Positions 49,109 to 59,366 of a stretch of DNA of 64,000 nt are shown in pieces (the first letter of the stretch is position 1; each line of letters begins with the position of its first letter). The stretch is taken from contig OX326956.1 in NCBI GenBank assembly GCA_946800325.1, forward strand, positions 8,535,167 to 8,599,166. Direction: 5' to 3'. The notes beneath the pieces were generated by a model that did no database searches, was not told the DNA's origin, and saw nothing but the letters and a program-made list of their open reading frames with translations. The position numbers were made by a program, and so were the translations under genes. The DNA is from Luzula sylvatica (taxonomy: Eukaryota; Streptophyta; Magnoliopsida; Poales; Juncaceae).

Positions 49109-51442
49109 CTAACTACTCTCTTCCTCCTCTAGGTATCTCAAACCTATAGCTTTCGCATGGTAATCGTGCTTAGCTTGCGAGAGTGGCTTAGTAAACGGGT
49201 CCGCAACATTCCTGTCAGTATCAATCTTTTCAATGATCACATCCTTTCGTTTTAAAATCTCACGAATCAAGTGAAATTTTCTGAGTATGTGTTTGGAGCG
49301 ATTTTCTGAGTATGTGTTATCGCATACTCGTTGGAGCGATTTTCCGACACAGTAGGCTGTTTCCCCGACAAATAAACATTTATCAGACTTGGGTTCGAGC
49401 TTGTCCGACATTAATTTTCGAACATATGCTTCGCAACCCCAAATCTTAACAAAAGACAACTTCGGAACATTTCCAAACCACATCTCATATGGCGTCTTTT
49501 GTACCGATTTAGAAGGTATGCGGTTCAATAAGAAAGCCGCAGTCTCAAGGGCAAATCCCCAAAACGATTTTGGAAGGGAAGTTTGACTCATCGTGGATCG
49601 AACCATGTCCAACAAGGTCCGATTCCTCCTCTCAGACACGCCATTCCATTGTGGCGTTCCTGCCGGAGTCCATTGTGGAACTATTCCACAATCTTTTATA
49701 TGATCTTCAAACTTATAGCTCAAATATTCGCCTCCTCGATCCGATCGAATGGCTTTAATTTTCTTGCCTAGCTGATTTTCAACTTCGTTTTGAAACTCTT
49801 TGAACTTTTCAAAGGTCTCCGCTTTAGCACGCATTAAGTAAATATATCCATATCTACTATAATCGTCCGTAAACGTAACAAAGTATCGATAGCCTCCTCT
49901 TGCCTCGATGCTCATCGGTCCACACACATCTGAATGTATGAGTTCCAATAAGTCGTTGGACCGTTCTCCAATCTTGGAGAACTGTGCCCTTGTCATCTTG
50001 CCAAGCAAACAAGATTCACAATTCCCATATGAATCGAATTCAAATGAGTCTAGCATTCCATCTTTATGGAGTCTAGCAATGTGTTTCTCATTCACATGAC
50101 CGAGACGACAATGCCAAAAGAAAGTCCGATTATCAACTTTAGGTTTAATCCTTTTCGTATTAACATTATAAAGTGACTTATAATTTTCGTGATCAAAATC
50201 CAATACATAAAGACCATTTTCTAATAGAACATTTCCATAGATAATATTATCCTTACATATAGTAAATTCATTATTCCTAATAACAAATTCATAGCCATCC
50301 TTGGCCAATTTCGACACACTTATTATGTTCTTACATAACGACGGTACATAATAACAATTATTTAGTACTAATATAAGTCCACTCGGCAAAGTCAAATTAA
50401 CTACTCCTACGGCAAACGCAGCAACTCTTGCTCCATTCCCGACTCGTAGATCAACTTCGCCTTTCACCAACCTTCGACTATTTTGAAGAACCTGCATATT
50501 TCGACAAATATGAGTCTCACAACCGGTATCCAATACCCAATTAGTCATAGTTGAAAGATTAACTTCGATAACGTTAATACCTAATGGGCCGGCTTCCGAA
50601 GCCGTATTGCCCTTCTTCACCTCGTCGAGGTAAGCCTTGCAATTGCGTTTCCAATGTCCAGTCTTGTGACAATGGTAACACGTCGCATCCTTGGATTTCT
50701 CCTTCCCCTTTTCATTCGGCTTCGAACGCTTCTTAGCCGAACTGCCCTTGGACATCGATCTCTTACGATCCTTTTTCTGAATCGTGAGAACATTCCCGGC
50801 AACCTTTGCCTTGTTCTCCCCGGATGTCTTCAACATCTCCGACTCATAATTCTTGAGCATTCCGTGAAGCTCAGGGATCGTTTTATTCATCGAATGCATG
50901 TGATAGTTAGTCACAAACGGAGAAAACGTTGGAGGAAGTGCACATAAGATCAAATCTTGTTGCATAATCTTCGACAATTTCTCTCCTAGCTTCTCTAGAC
51001 GGTCTATGAGAGCTTGCACTTTCAAAACATGAGCGCTTACCGAAGACCCATAAGGCATCTTACAGTTTACCAACTCTTTGAGTGTACTGAACCGTTCAAT
51101 ACGCACCTGCTCTTGGAACATTTCCTTGAGCACAATGTCTATTATGTGCGCATCCGAGTCCTCAAACTGCTTTTGAAGACTAGCGTCCATACATGCCAAC
51201 ATGAGGCACGTAACATCATTCGAGTCATTCTTAAGTTTCTCAAACGCGGCCTTTTCATCAGCCGTAGCATCGGGGCCCGGTTCCACTAATTCCGTATCCA
51301 ATACGTGACTTTTGCCCTCTTGCCTAAGAACTATTCTCAGGTTTCGGTGCCAGTCCAAGTAGTTCCGACCCACTAGCTTATCCTTTTCTAACGTCGATCT
51401 AATTGACATGGTGTTGGTGTTACTAGAAGACATATTATACAA
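49109..51442 (-). CDS. Copia gag-protease-integrase polyprotein lacking reverse transcriptase
   Basis: One uninterrupted 777-residue frame. Residues 1-230 are copia gag. The zinc knuckle CYHCHKTGHWKRNC is at 255-268, after a Lys-rich stretch. The aspartic protease active site is D305-T-G. The gag-pre-integrase zinc domain has H444, H449, C475 and C478. The integrase catalytic triad is D505, D568, E604 (D35E spacing). At about residues 692-717 the chain jumps from the integrase C-terminal region (KCLFVGE) to the RNase H C-terminus (SKHILRKFHLIREI...ADPFTKPL). RT and most of RNase H are missing; copia polyproteins are normally about 1300 residues. The DNA at the joint (49276-49344) has short direct and inverted duplications. 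The start could be M1 or M4. Confidence 0.93.
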   Translation of the reverse strand: MYNMSSSNTNTMSIRSTLEKDKLVGRNYLDWHRNLRIVLRQEGKSHVLDTELVEPGPDATADEKAAFEKLKNDSNDVTCLMLACMDASLQKQFEDSDAHIIDIVLKEMFQEQVRIERFSTLKELVNCKMPYGSSVSAHVLKVQALIDRLEKLGEKLSKIMQQDLILCALPPTFSPFVTNYHMHSMNKTIPELHGMLKNYESEMLKTSGENKAKVAGNVLTIQKKDRKRSMSKGSSAKKRSKPNEKGKEKSKDATCYHCHKTGHWKRNCKAYLDEVKKGNTASEAGPLGINVIEVNLSTMTNWVLDTGCETHICRNMQVLQNSRRLVKGEVDLRVGNGARVAAFAVGVVNLTLPSGLILVLNNCYYVPSLCKNIISVSKLAKDGYEFVIRNNEFTICKDNIIYGNVLLENGLYVLDFDHENYKSLYNVNTKRIKPKVDNRTFFWHCRLGHVNEKHIARLHKDGMLDSFEFDSYGNCESCLLGKMTRAQFSKIGERSNDLLELIHSDVCGPMSIEARGGYRYFVTFTDDYSRYGYIYLMRAKAETFEKFKEFQNEVENQLGKKIKAIRSDRGGEYLSYKFEDHIKDCGIVPQWTPAGTPQWNGVSERRNRTLLDMVRSTMSQTSLPKSFWGFALETAAFLLNRIPSKSVQKTPYEMWFGNVPKLSFVKIWGCEAYVRKLMSDKLEPKSDKCLFVGETAYCVGKSLQRVCDNTYSENRSKHILRKFHLIREILKRKDVIIEKIDTDRNVADPFTKPLSQAKHDYHAKAIGLRYLEEEESS

Positions 51443-51571
51443 ATGAAATAAAAGATTGATTACTAACGTTGCGTACTTATCCTATAGGCTTACATGATGA
51501 TTATATGAATAGTGTTATTTTATCGAATCGATAACCCTCATACCGATACGGGACTTCAAGTCCATAACACC

Positions 51572-51931
51572 CAAGATCCATATTTCGCAATCCTCCCATA
51601 AGTGACTATGGCCGACAAATGGGATCTCGCTTATTTAGGTAGGATTATTATCCAAACGTATCATATACGACTCTTGAACCTTTATAGAATTTCGGTGATG
51701 GATCGTATCATATACAATCCCAATTCCGTGTGTGCATTCTATCTATGCCCCAAACTCTAATCGGATTAGCTTGGACAGTTAAGTCACAACCATATCCAAC
51801 GTATCGTTCAATTGAACTACTCACGTGCCCGACTATGGCCTGAACCCACGTGAGTCCCCAATTAACGCTTACCACCCGCATCAATACATACAATAATACG
51901 TGCCCGACTATGGCCTGAAACCACGCATTAT
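51572..51931 (-). promoter_or_regulatory. Three-hairpin leader module of copia B (GGCCATAGTC loops)
   Basis: In minus-strand order: hairpin 1 at 51931-51893 (stem ATAATGCGTG/CACGTATTAT with one G-U pair, loop GTTTCAGGCCATAGTCGGG); hairpin 2 at 51855-51819 (stem ACTCACGTG/CACGTGAGT, loop GGTTCAGGCCATAGTCGGG); hairpin 3 at 51624-51594 (TCCCAT/ATGGGA, loop with GGCCATAGTC). AAATATGGATCTTG is at 51585-51572. All three loops are 19 nt. H1-H2 spacing is 37 nt, exactly as in copia A. The module ends about 150 nt before the gag ATG. Confidence 0.8.
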
Positions 51932-52217
51932 GTCATGCCAATCTCGATGGATGTGGACATGGAAGGCATTTCCATGACTTAAATATTATGAGGGATCATG
52001 ACATTCATGTTTCATAATTCGTGACATAATCATATTATATCACTATCACAAGATTTCTAAATGCATATGATTTATTTAGGGAGACTAATTATTCTAAATA
52101 ATTAATTATATAATATGCTAGAATGATTGATGCCGATCATATCGATATAAAGAACTCAAAATTCCGAGTTGTGTAGCCAAAGTTATCACGAAAACAAAAT
52201 CAGCAAACAGAAACTAG

Positions 52218-52773
52218 TCCGTTGTAACGCACCATAGTCCGTTACAACGGAACCCCTGTTTCCTCTACACTCCATTACAATGGAACACTAGTCCGTTACA
52301 ACGCTATTTTATTCCGGAGATTGGCCAAAATTGCCAGAAACATGTCCGTTATAACGCAACCTAGGTCCGTTACAACGCTATTTTCTGCAAACCGTTGTCC
52401 AAATTGCCAGAAACATGTCCGTCATAACGCAACCTAAGTCCGTTACAACGGACTAACTCGTGAATAACTCCGTTACAACGGATCATATCCGTTACAACGG
52501 ATCATATCCGTTACAACGGACTCCAAAAGACACCATAGGCATCCCCGCATCCTTGTATCATATACAAGGTCCGTTACAACGGAACCCATGTCCGTTACAA
52601 CGGACTATACGTTTATTCACAGTCCTCCTCACATCCCTGCATCATATACAGGGTCTGTTACAACGGAACCCCAAGTCCGTTATAACGGACTATCTGATTT
52701 TCGCAGAAATTCCCAATTTCCTGTATCTCATACAGTGTCCGTTATAACGGATCAACCAGTCCGTTATAACGGA
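52218..52773. repeat. Palindrome array (TCCGTTAYAACGGA), about 17 copies, in the copia B leader
   Basis: 14-bp palindromes are irregularly spaced over 556 bp. Most are TCCGTTACAACGGA or TCCGTTATAACGGA. Some have one imperfect arm (TCCGTTACAACGC); one has changed symmetrically to TCCATTACAATGGA. Spacers include small hairpins (CCTTGTATCATATACAAGG, 52551-52569). Each palindrome contains AACGG on both strands, the core of plant MYB (MSA-type) sites. A role as a binding-site array is inference. Confidence 0.85.
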
Positions 52774-53020
52774 CTATGCGATTTTTCTGCTGTTTCGTCT
52801 GTTTTCGCTCGTTTCCAAAATGATTATTCATGAAACCTTTTCACGATCATTCCTAGATACTCTCAATCAACTTTTGATCGATCTCTAGCGAATTCCACTT
52901 GTGATTTTAACAGAATTTGACTTTCTCTATATGTAACATCATGCAAATGGGTACGAACTTTGATAACCCGTGCGTATATCGAATATACGACTATGATTCG
53001 ACCCTCGAATCATGGCGATC

Positions 53021-53032
53021 GCTCTGATACCA
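53021..53032 (-). promoter_or_regulatory. Primer-binding site of copia B
   Basis: The minus strand TGGTATCAGAGC, complementary to the 3' part of initiator Met-tRNA, lies one base inside the 5' LTR, as in most plant copia elements. Confidence 0.93.
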
Positions 53033-53033
53033 C

Positions 53034-54046
53034 TGATGGGGATTCTACCCGGCCCCGGGCCCGCGCAGCGGATATGTAGGCCCGGTCCGGTTCCCCGATT
53101 CCCGAGATCACGCCATGACTTCGAAGGGTACGATGCAAATAAGAAGATTAGATTCATACCAGTGCAAAATTGATTGCACACGAAGGGTTGATTGCTATTC
53201 TTCTTTTCGTGTCACGTTGGTGACAATCCGCGCGTCCCACACCACGCGTCTTTCACCGTTCCGTTGACGTTGCTGATTCCCTCGATTTCGTCTCCGACAG
53301 AAATTACTCGTCCGAATCGATCACAACTGAAAGAGCCCCAATCGTGACTCCTCTACGTGTATCCACCTTGACTCGTAAGACGTCGGTCACGGGTGCAACT
53401 GCCTAGACGATGCACCGGCGAACTTGCTTGATTGTTTGATTCTCTATACCGGAAAACACCTTTTCACGGTTTCTCTCTCTTTACACCCTTTCTCTCTCTA
53501 GAAAGTTGTCTCTCAATTTTCTGGAATATTCTAAATGAATTGGACTGAATGAACTACACCAGATGAGAGAGAAAAATCCTATTTATATCATATAGGATTA
53601 GGATTGGCCAAAAGACATGTATATCCAATATACACTCTTTCACAGAGAAAGTTGCATGTATCTGTCCAGTATTCTGTCCATACGAAATTGGTAAATTCCT
53701 CTGACAGACAATCACCCAACACGAAAGTTGTATATACTCTTATTATCTACACGACCCAATTTGGCCTGGCCCAATTGGAGTTCGTATGCAAAAGTTATGA
53801 CTGTTTTACTAACTGTATGTCATACTGTTGCACCCTTTCGGTATTTCATAGAAACGACACTGATACTTCGTTCATATGAAATATATTTCTATATGAAGGT
53901 TGTAGATATTCTTATTATCTATCTAACCCAATTTGCACCATTCAAATTGGATTTTCCTACTGAAAGATATGACCACGAATGTACGCTTACATTCGTTTAT
54001 CCTTGTGTACACTTTTACGGTTGATCCTGAAACTGTATTTCCTTCA
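53034..54046 (-). repeat. 5' LTR of copia B (1013 bp)
   Basis: It carries the promoter for the element; the TATA box reads TATAAATAGG on the minus strand (about 53580-53590). It starts TGAAGGAAATACAG and ends ...CCCCATCA in element orientation. Confidence 0.95.
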
Positions 54047-54051
54047 TATTA

Positions 54052-54126
54052 ATAGATAGAGAATTATTCAATCAAGCTCTAGTATTAGAGAAACTTACCA
54101 ATTTTAGTAGTGAAGATGCTCAATGA
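54052..54126 (+). pseudogene. Displaced 3' end of LINE-2 ORF2
   Basis: The LINE reading frame that is cut at 47034 continues here after the second TATTA and runs for about 25 codons to TGA 54124-54126. The LINE 3'UTR and A tract (54598-54605) follow. Confidence 0.85.
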
Positions 54127-54617
54127 AGAGGAGATGATTTCTAGGGTTTGGATTATACTGGAGCTGACGAAGGATCTCGAGTGGCTGATGAAGTTGAGTT
54201 AGTGAAATTGATAGAGGAAGCTTGGCGTTAATGGTGTTGAAGTAGTTTTCTGAGAGGTGTCGTGAAATGGGGATTTGGTACTTCAAGAAAGAGAGGCAAT
54301 GTCCAAAGAAGAAAGGGTGGTTGGAAGGGGTGGAAGCAATAATTGGAAAATTGAAACTGGGAATTGATAATCTTGATTTTAATTCCTAGTTTTTTATTAT
54401 TAACATAAGGTCTAGTTTTTTGGGTTTTCAGAGGATTTATATTCTGTGTTTGTTATGATGCATGTAGCTTTGTTTTTTTATGGTGAGGTTTAGAGATAAT
54501 AATGGAGTTTGTTCTCCAATATAGTCATGTAAATCGATTTCTAATTAATGAAATCAAATAATAGATGTAGGACTTTGAGCCTACTCTATTTTTCTCTAAA
54601 AAAAATGAATTAACATA

Positions 54618-55096
54618 TCATTTAAAAACATGTCAATTAACACATTCGAATTACCATATCAATTAACACGTTTCAATTACCATATCAATTAACAAAAGTA
54701 AGCAATGATATTAACCAAATTCACTCATTTCTGTTGCTGAGATGATGACACGTATTTTGGGATTAAATTTGTAGAATAATTAGGTGATTGGATCACCCGT
54801 GATTAATTAAAGCTAAACAACTATGCACCGATTTAGTCTTATACGAAATATTTTTTAATTAACAGTTTATTCAAGAAAAAATTAGATACGACAAATAGCA
54901 CAAATTAATTCCACAATTAACAATACAACTATAAATCTTGAACACAAATCACAATCCATTTTCTACATGCTCCGCAAAGAAATAAATAAAGTCAATAAAT
55001 AACCAAAGAAACAAAGAAAAACGTATTAAAGATGCTATCAAGTATCATGTTATACACAAACAATTAAGTAAATTCAATAAATTTATTGAGAGGAGA
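54618..55096. other. AT-rich non-coding DNA right of LINE-2
   Basis: It contains several AATTAACA-type motifs (54605-54710) like those left of LINE-2 (41270-41329), so the LINE inserted into a degenerate AATTAACA-rich stretch. No gene is recognised. 55030-55075 resembles 17371-17417. Confidence 0.5.
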
Positions 55097-55099
55097 GAA

Positions 55100-56434
55100 T
55101 GGGCATGTTTGATTTGAGGGATATTGGAATACATGGATATAGTAAATACATGTATTTGTTATCCATGTATTTCAATATACATGTGAGTTGTTTGATTTGA
55201 GGGATTTTGATAACATGTACAAAAATTAATTAGTTGAAATTCATGATTTACAAATTAGTTACAAAATGAATGATATTATTAAATTAATCCATAATTTATT
55301 CAATTACCTATGCAAATGACATTATAAAATTTCAATATTTAAAACAATAAAATACTAATTAAATATAAAAAAATTACTAAATTAAAATTGAACTTCTACA
55401 GCCACAAACAAAAACAATTATCATGAAAATTTCCAACCTTCAATCTACCACAAAATAAAATTTGTTTAACATGATAATAGCATTAAACAAAAATAATTGG
55501 TACAGAAAATAATTGGCACAAAATAAAATTGAACTTCTATTATCTCTTTTTCTATTTCGTATACGATCAAACATCCAAAAAGTAAACAAAAATATCCAAT
55601 GAGCGGCGATTCGTTTTTTACGATCATGTTTCTCGATCCTAGTAAACTGCATTTTGTAAAAACCTACAAAAAATAATTGGTACAGAAAATAATCAGAGAG
55701 CTATTAACTGGTACAAAGATAATCAAGGGGCCAATGGCTATTAACTGGTACAAATGAGATGTTAAACCTACACCCATATTTGAGATTTTAACTGGTACAA
55801 ACTATTAATTGGTGAATATAAATTAACTGGTACAATCAAGCTATTAACTCAAGCTATGAACTGGTACACACAAAATTGGTACATACAAATTAGCACAAAA
55901 TCGGTATGTAGAAATTAGCAAAAAACTGGTACATATGAATTAACCCTAACTTGCACAATTGTAACACAGGGAGTTATGAAATTAACCAAAACCGGTACAT
56001 ACAAATTAACGAAAACTGGTACACAATCAAAATTACGAAATTACCTTCTATATTGTTGACGAGAGACAGAAAGGCCTCTGTTTTACGATCTAGGAAGAGG
56101 CTTCGAAGAAAACTCCGGAGGGATGTTTGTCTTTGGCAAGCTATGGAAAATGAGGCGAACGAAGGAAGACGATTCTTGTGCATATCAATGGAGGGTTTTT
56201 TTTATTGTGAAGAATATTGGGTTAGGGTTCTTTGGCAAGTGGTGAATATTGGGTTAGCGTCTAATAAAGTGAAATACAGGGAGAAGAAGCGAAATACCAA
56301 TTTTTGGGCTGGAGTACAAAATACAGGATAAGCAAGCTTGGAATACAATACATCTCCAAATCAAACAAAAGATTTCAAAGATATCCCGTATTCCAAATAC
56401 ATATCCCACTTAATCCCACAAATCAAACATGCCC
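55100..56434. mobile_element. TIR element (~1.3 kb) inserted in the 97-bp array
   Basis: The left end GGGCATGTTTGATTTGAGGG and the right end (reversed) GGGCATGTTTGATTTGTGGG form inverted repeats. AAT flanks both ends (55097-55099, 56435-56437). No transposase is present. Inside are about twelve AACTGGTACA-type motifs (55500-56025). A minus-strand gene-like leader/exon (56183 to about 56047) has an open frame starting MHKNRLPSFASF and a donor-like AATATAGAAG|GTAATT. TIR sequence and 3-bp flank suggest a PIF/Harbinger-like non-autonomous element. Confidence 0.65.
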
Positions 56435-56435
56435 A

Positions 56436-56905
56436 ATATGTTTATTTGAAACTTGTATTTAGAACTGAATGGAAATGAATGAATGTGATGAGCGAATGAA
56501 TACTGAAACTCAATAAATTTAATGAGGAGAGAATATGTTTATTTGAAACTTGTATTTAGAACTGAATGGAAATGAATGAATGTGATGAGCGAATGAATAC
56601 TGAAACTCAATAAATTTAATGAGGAGAGAATATGTTTATTTGAAACTTGTATTTAGAACTGAATGGAACTGAATGAATGTGATGAGCGAATGAATACTGA
56701 AACTCAATAAATTTAATGAGGAGACAATATGTTTATTTGAAACTTGTATTTAGAACTGAATGGAAATGAATGAATGTGATGAGCGAATGAATACTGAAAC
56801 TCAATAAATTTAATGAGGAGAGAATATGTTTATTTGAAACTTGTATTTAGAACTGAATGGAAATGAATGAATGTGACGAGCGAATGAATACTAAAACTGA
56901 AATAA
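56436..56905. repeat. 97-bp tandem repeat, about 4.8 copies
   Basis: Unit starts ATATGTTTATTTGAAACTTG at 56436, 56533, 56630, 56727 and 56824: an exact period of 97. Copies are nearly identical (single changes such as GAGAGAA/GAGACAA). The end of a further unit (AATAAATTTATTGAG...GAGAGA) lies left of the TIR element at about 55074-55096, so the array was split by that insertion. Confidence 0.93.
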
Positions 56906-58150
56906 ACATGTTCATTCAGTTTGTGCCATAATTTTTTAGATCCATGTTGAATCGCAGAGTTAAAATTATAAAAATTGATATTGATATGTTATTTGTATTT
57001 GAATTATTACTAATTTTCCACACGTACTTGCAAGAACGCATAAATTTTTCAAGACAATACTTGTAACACAATCCCATTCAATACATATATACATCCTTAC
57101 TTTTAAATACACAATCAAATTCAATAAATGTTTACATTTCAATACACACACATCCAATTTAACACTCACACTGAATAATTTAATCACGAATTCTTGTTCT
57201 CCAAACATAAATTCTAAAAAAAAAAGTAAACCTACATGATAAGTAATGAGAAAATGTGAAATTAGTACAAACACTACAATATAAAACTGTGACAAAAAAT
57301 AGTGAAAAGGTAATTTCAATAATTTACAGAGGGGTTTTAGGACAATTAACAAAAAATATATAAATACCTCCTTGAGATATACACAACGCAACTTGGTACC
57401 AAATTCACTCCATTGTCGCATCCAATCCCGAGCATATGAAATTCCTACTCTGAAAATTGGTTTAATATTTCAGAAAAAAGTTAGATAAATTCTCGAAAAA
57501 ATTAGTATCAACAATCAATAGTGGAATACTTAATTATTAGTGCCACTGAAAATACAAACCAAACCAATCATTAAAGGAATATATAATCAGAAGATCTCCG
57601 CTTAATTGTGCCGCTTTGTTGTTCGGTCTGCAACAAAAGCAAATAAATATGAAGAAATCATGGATAAAATAACATCACCAATCATAAAGGTTAAATGTGA
57701 AATATTATTTCTTGCAAGAAATTGCAGTGTTGAGAAATCCCCAATTAATTTCCAATTGCTCACAAATAGTAAAATTCAGAACGCAGTCCACAATTATTCT
57801 CAATTGAGATAAATACACATTTAATTCCCAATGAATTTTCAAGTGCTCACAGTTTCGAATTCTTCACCCCCAAATTGACTAACCCTAAATCAGATTAAAG
57901 ACGAAACTAACCTCCTAGAACAGAGTTGGGCAGAACGAATTTTCGTCGAAGAAAGAGTTGTACATCGTTGTCATTACTCTCTCAGAGAGGATCCTCTTCA
58001 GTCGAGCCTCTTCACACAATTTTAAGCTATCCGAAAATACTCTCTCTTTGTCTCACGAGAGCGAAGAACAATCATGAAACTCACTTGGAGGTCACACGGA
58101 GGTCGCTGGAGAAAATATCTTGACCTATCTTCTTGAGAGAAATGAATGAC
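56906..58150 (-). other. Gene-like minus-strand exons, unidentified
   Basis: On the minus strand, 58150-57912 is a CT/GA-rich leader-like stretch ending in CTAGGAG|GTTAGT. 57456-57371 is a candidate exon with ATTTTCAG before and AAGGAG|GTATTT after, open for 27-28 codons (peptide includes SYARDWMRQWSEFGTK). The splice-site quality and peptide look real, but I recognise no family and no longer coding chain. It may be a truncated host gene or captured fragment. Confidence 0.3.
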
Positions 58151-58927
58151 CATGACCACTAACTAGCCTGGAGGTCAAAGAAGAGGAAGGAGACGCATAA
58201 GAGGGAAGAAAAGAGTAGCGTATTATTTTTTATTGACGGAGAAAACAAGTAACGGGAGAGTGTCTAGTAACAATTTGCACGAATCACGATGCGGATCTAA
58301 GGGTTAAAAATTCACAAGCAAAAAATAGGTATAACTTGGCACGGATCATGATGCTATGGATGTTTCTATCGTTGGATCAAGCCCACCATGGAAAGCACAA
58401 CATGGTTATAGAGATGCACTGTTTTGCATCTTCGGTGATGAGAACCTCCAAATTTCATATCTAGCATATGTTTTGACTGTATATGCAAAAAAGACTCAAC
58501 TGTGATCGTACTCTTGAGGACAAATCCAACAATTCCCGATATGAAGTTATCTTATATATGTCAACGGGTATTTTGCATGGATTTTGGGACAATTAGTTAG
58601 AACTAGGTTTATTGAGGGGACGTATTAGTCATTCATGATGAATTCGGCTTAATTCAACATGAATTATGATGAGTTTGGGATACATATTTAATGTAATTGT
58701 ATTTTTGTGTGAAATTAACGAAGCTACTTCGTATTTTCGGGCAGTAGCTCGTATAGGTCTGAAGATCGTCTTCTTGATATAATCAGTCAATGAATACATC
58801 AAATTTTTGGTTTTCTCTCATGAAATTGCGATCTAATTGAGGTTTAGTACCACCAGGGCCGGTTTCGACAAATTGGTTGCCCAGCCGAATTTACCCCAAT
58901 TCCTAAATATTGCCCGTGATGTTAACC

Positions 58928-58962
<35 letters not shown>

Positions 58963-59038
58963 ACACACACACAACGGAAAAAAAAAATTCTCTCAACGAT
59001 TCGCACAAACAATAAGTTCATTTTAACCCAATCTCAAC

Positions 59039-59077
<39 letters not shown>

Positions 59078-59360
59078 CAAATTGACCTTAAAAGTTAAGA
59101 GGGTCTCAATTTTTATTTTTCCAAATATTGGGTAGTTGTTAGTGTGGTACGGGCCTATGGCCTTTTATGAAAAAATAAAGAAATATTGCATATTATTGAA
59201 TCTTGCTCCCGTTGAAAAAATAAAGAAATATTGGGTAGTTGTTAGTTAATGCATACTCTTGTAAATTTTCAAAATATTATGTATGGATGTAAATGTAGAA
59301 AACAGTTAGTTGTTCCACTGTGTATTTTCAAAATATTTTTTAAGACAAGCAAATACAAAA
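58151..59360. other. Non-coding DNA with poly-C and TA microsatellites
   Basis: 34 consecutive C are at 58929-58962 followed by (CA)n to 58972; (TA)n is at 59043-59075. No gene is recognised. Confidence 0.6.
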
Positions 59361-59366
59361 ATTACC

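Larger units (their letters stand above)
47035..54046 (-). mobile_element. Copia element B (young, RT-less Ty1/copia retrotransposon)
   Basis: TG...CA ends are flanked by TATTA at 47030-47034 and 54047-54051. Read on the minus strand: 5' LTR (53034-54046), primer site, palindrome array, three-hairpin leader, a single 777-codon frame, 3' untranslated region, polypurine tract, 3' LTR (47035-48017). The LTRs differ by about 13 substitutions over 983 bp and one 30-bp deletion, so insertion was recent. It lies inside LINE-2 and is therefore younger than it. It lacks RT, so its movement must have used RT supplied in trans. Confidence 0.95.
41330..54604 (+). mobile_element. LINE-2: full-length L1-clade LINE, interrupted by copia B
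   Basis: It is flanked by the 13-bp duplication ATGAATTAACATA (41317-41329 and 54605-54617). Without copia B (47035-54046 plus one TATTA) it is 6258 bp. The 264-nt 5'UTR has short tandem repeats (TTTCAAGAAACGCTC twice; TTTGATCTGAATT twice) and TAGCCCCGAAAGGGTGTAGC near 41464. ORF1, ORF2 and a 3'UTR of about 480 nt follow, ending in a short A tract (54598-54605). It has fewer lesions than LINE-1. Confidence 0.94.

Noticed and set aside
50617..51289. Open frames on either strand overlapping the copia B gag
   Set aside because: Shadows of the 777-codon frame, which has all the domain evidence.
52218..52773. CRISPR-like array of short palindromic repeats
   Set aside because: Spacing is irregular, repeats are only 14 bp and variable, there are no cas genes, and the array lies in a plant retrotransposon leader.
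57606..57812. 68-codon plus-strand frame
   Set aside because: No domain, AT-rich, and it lies opposite the more gene-like minus-strand splice signals.
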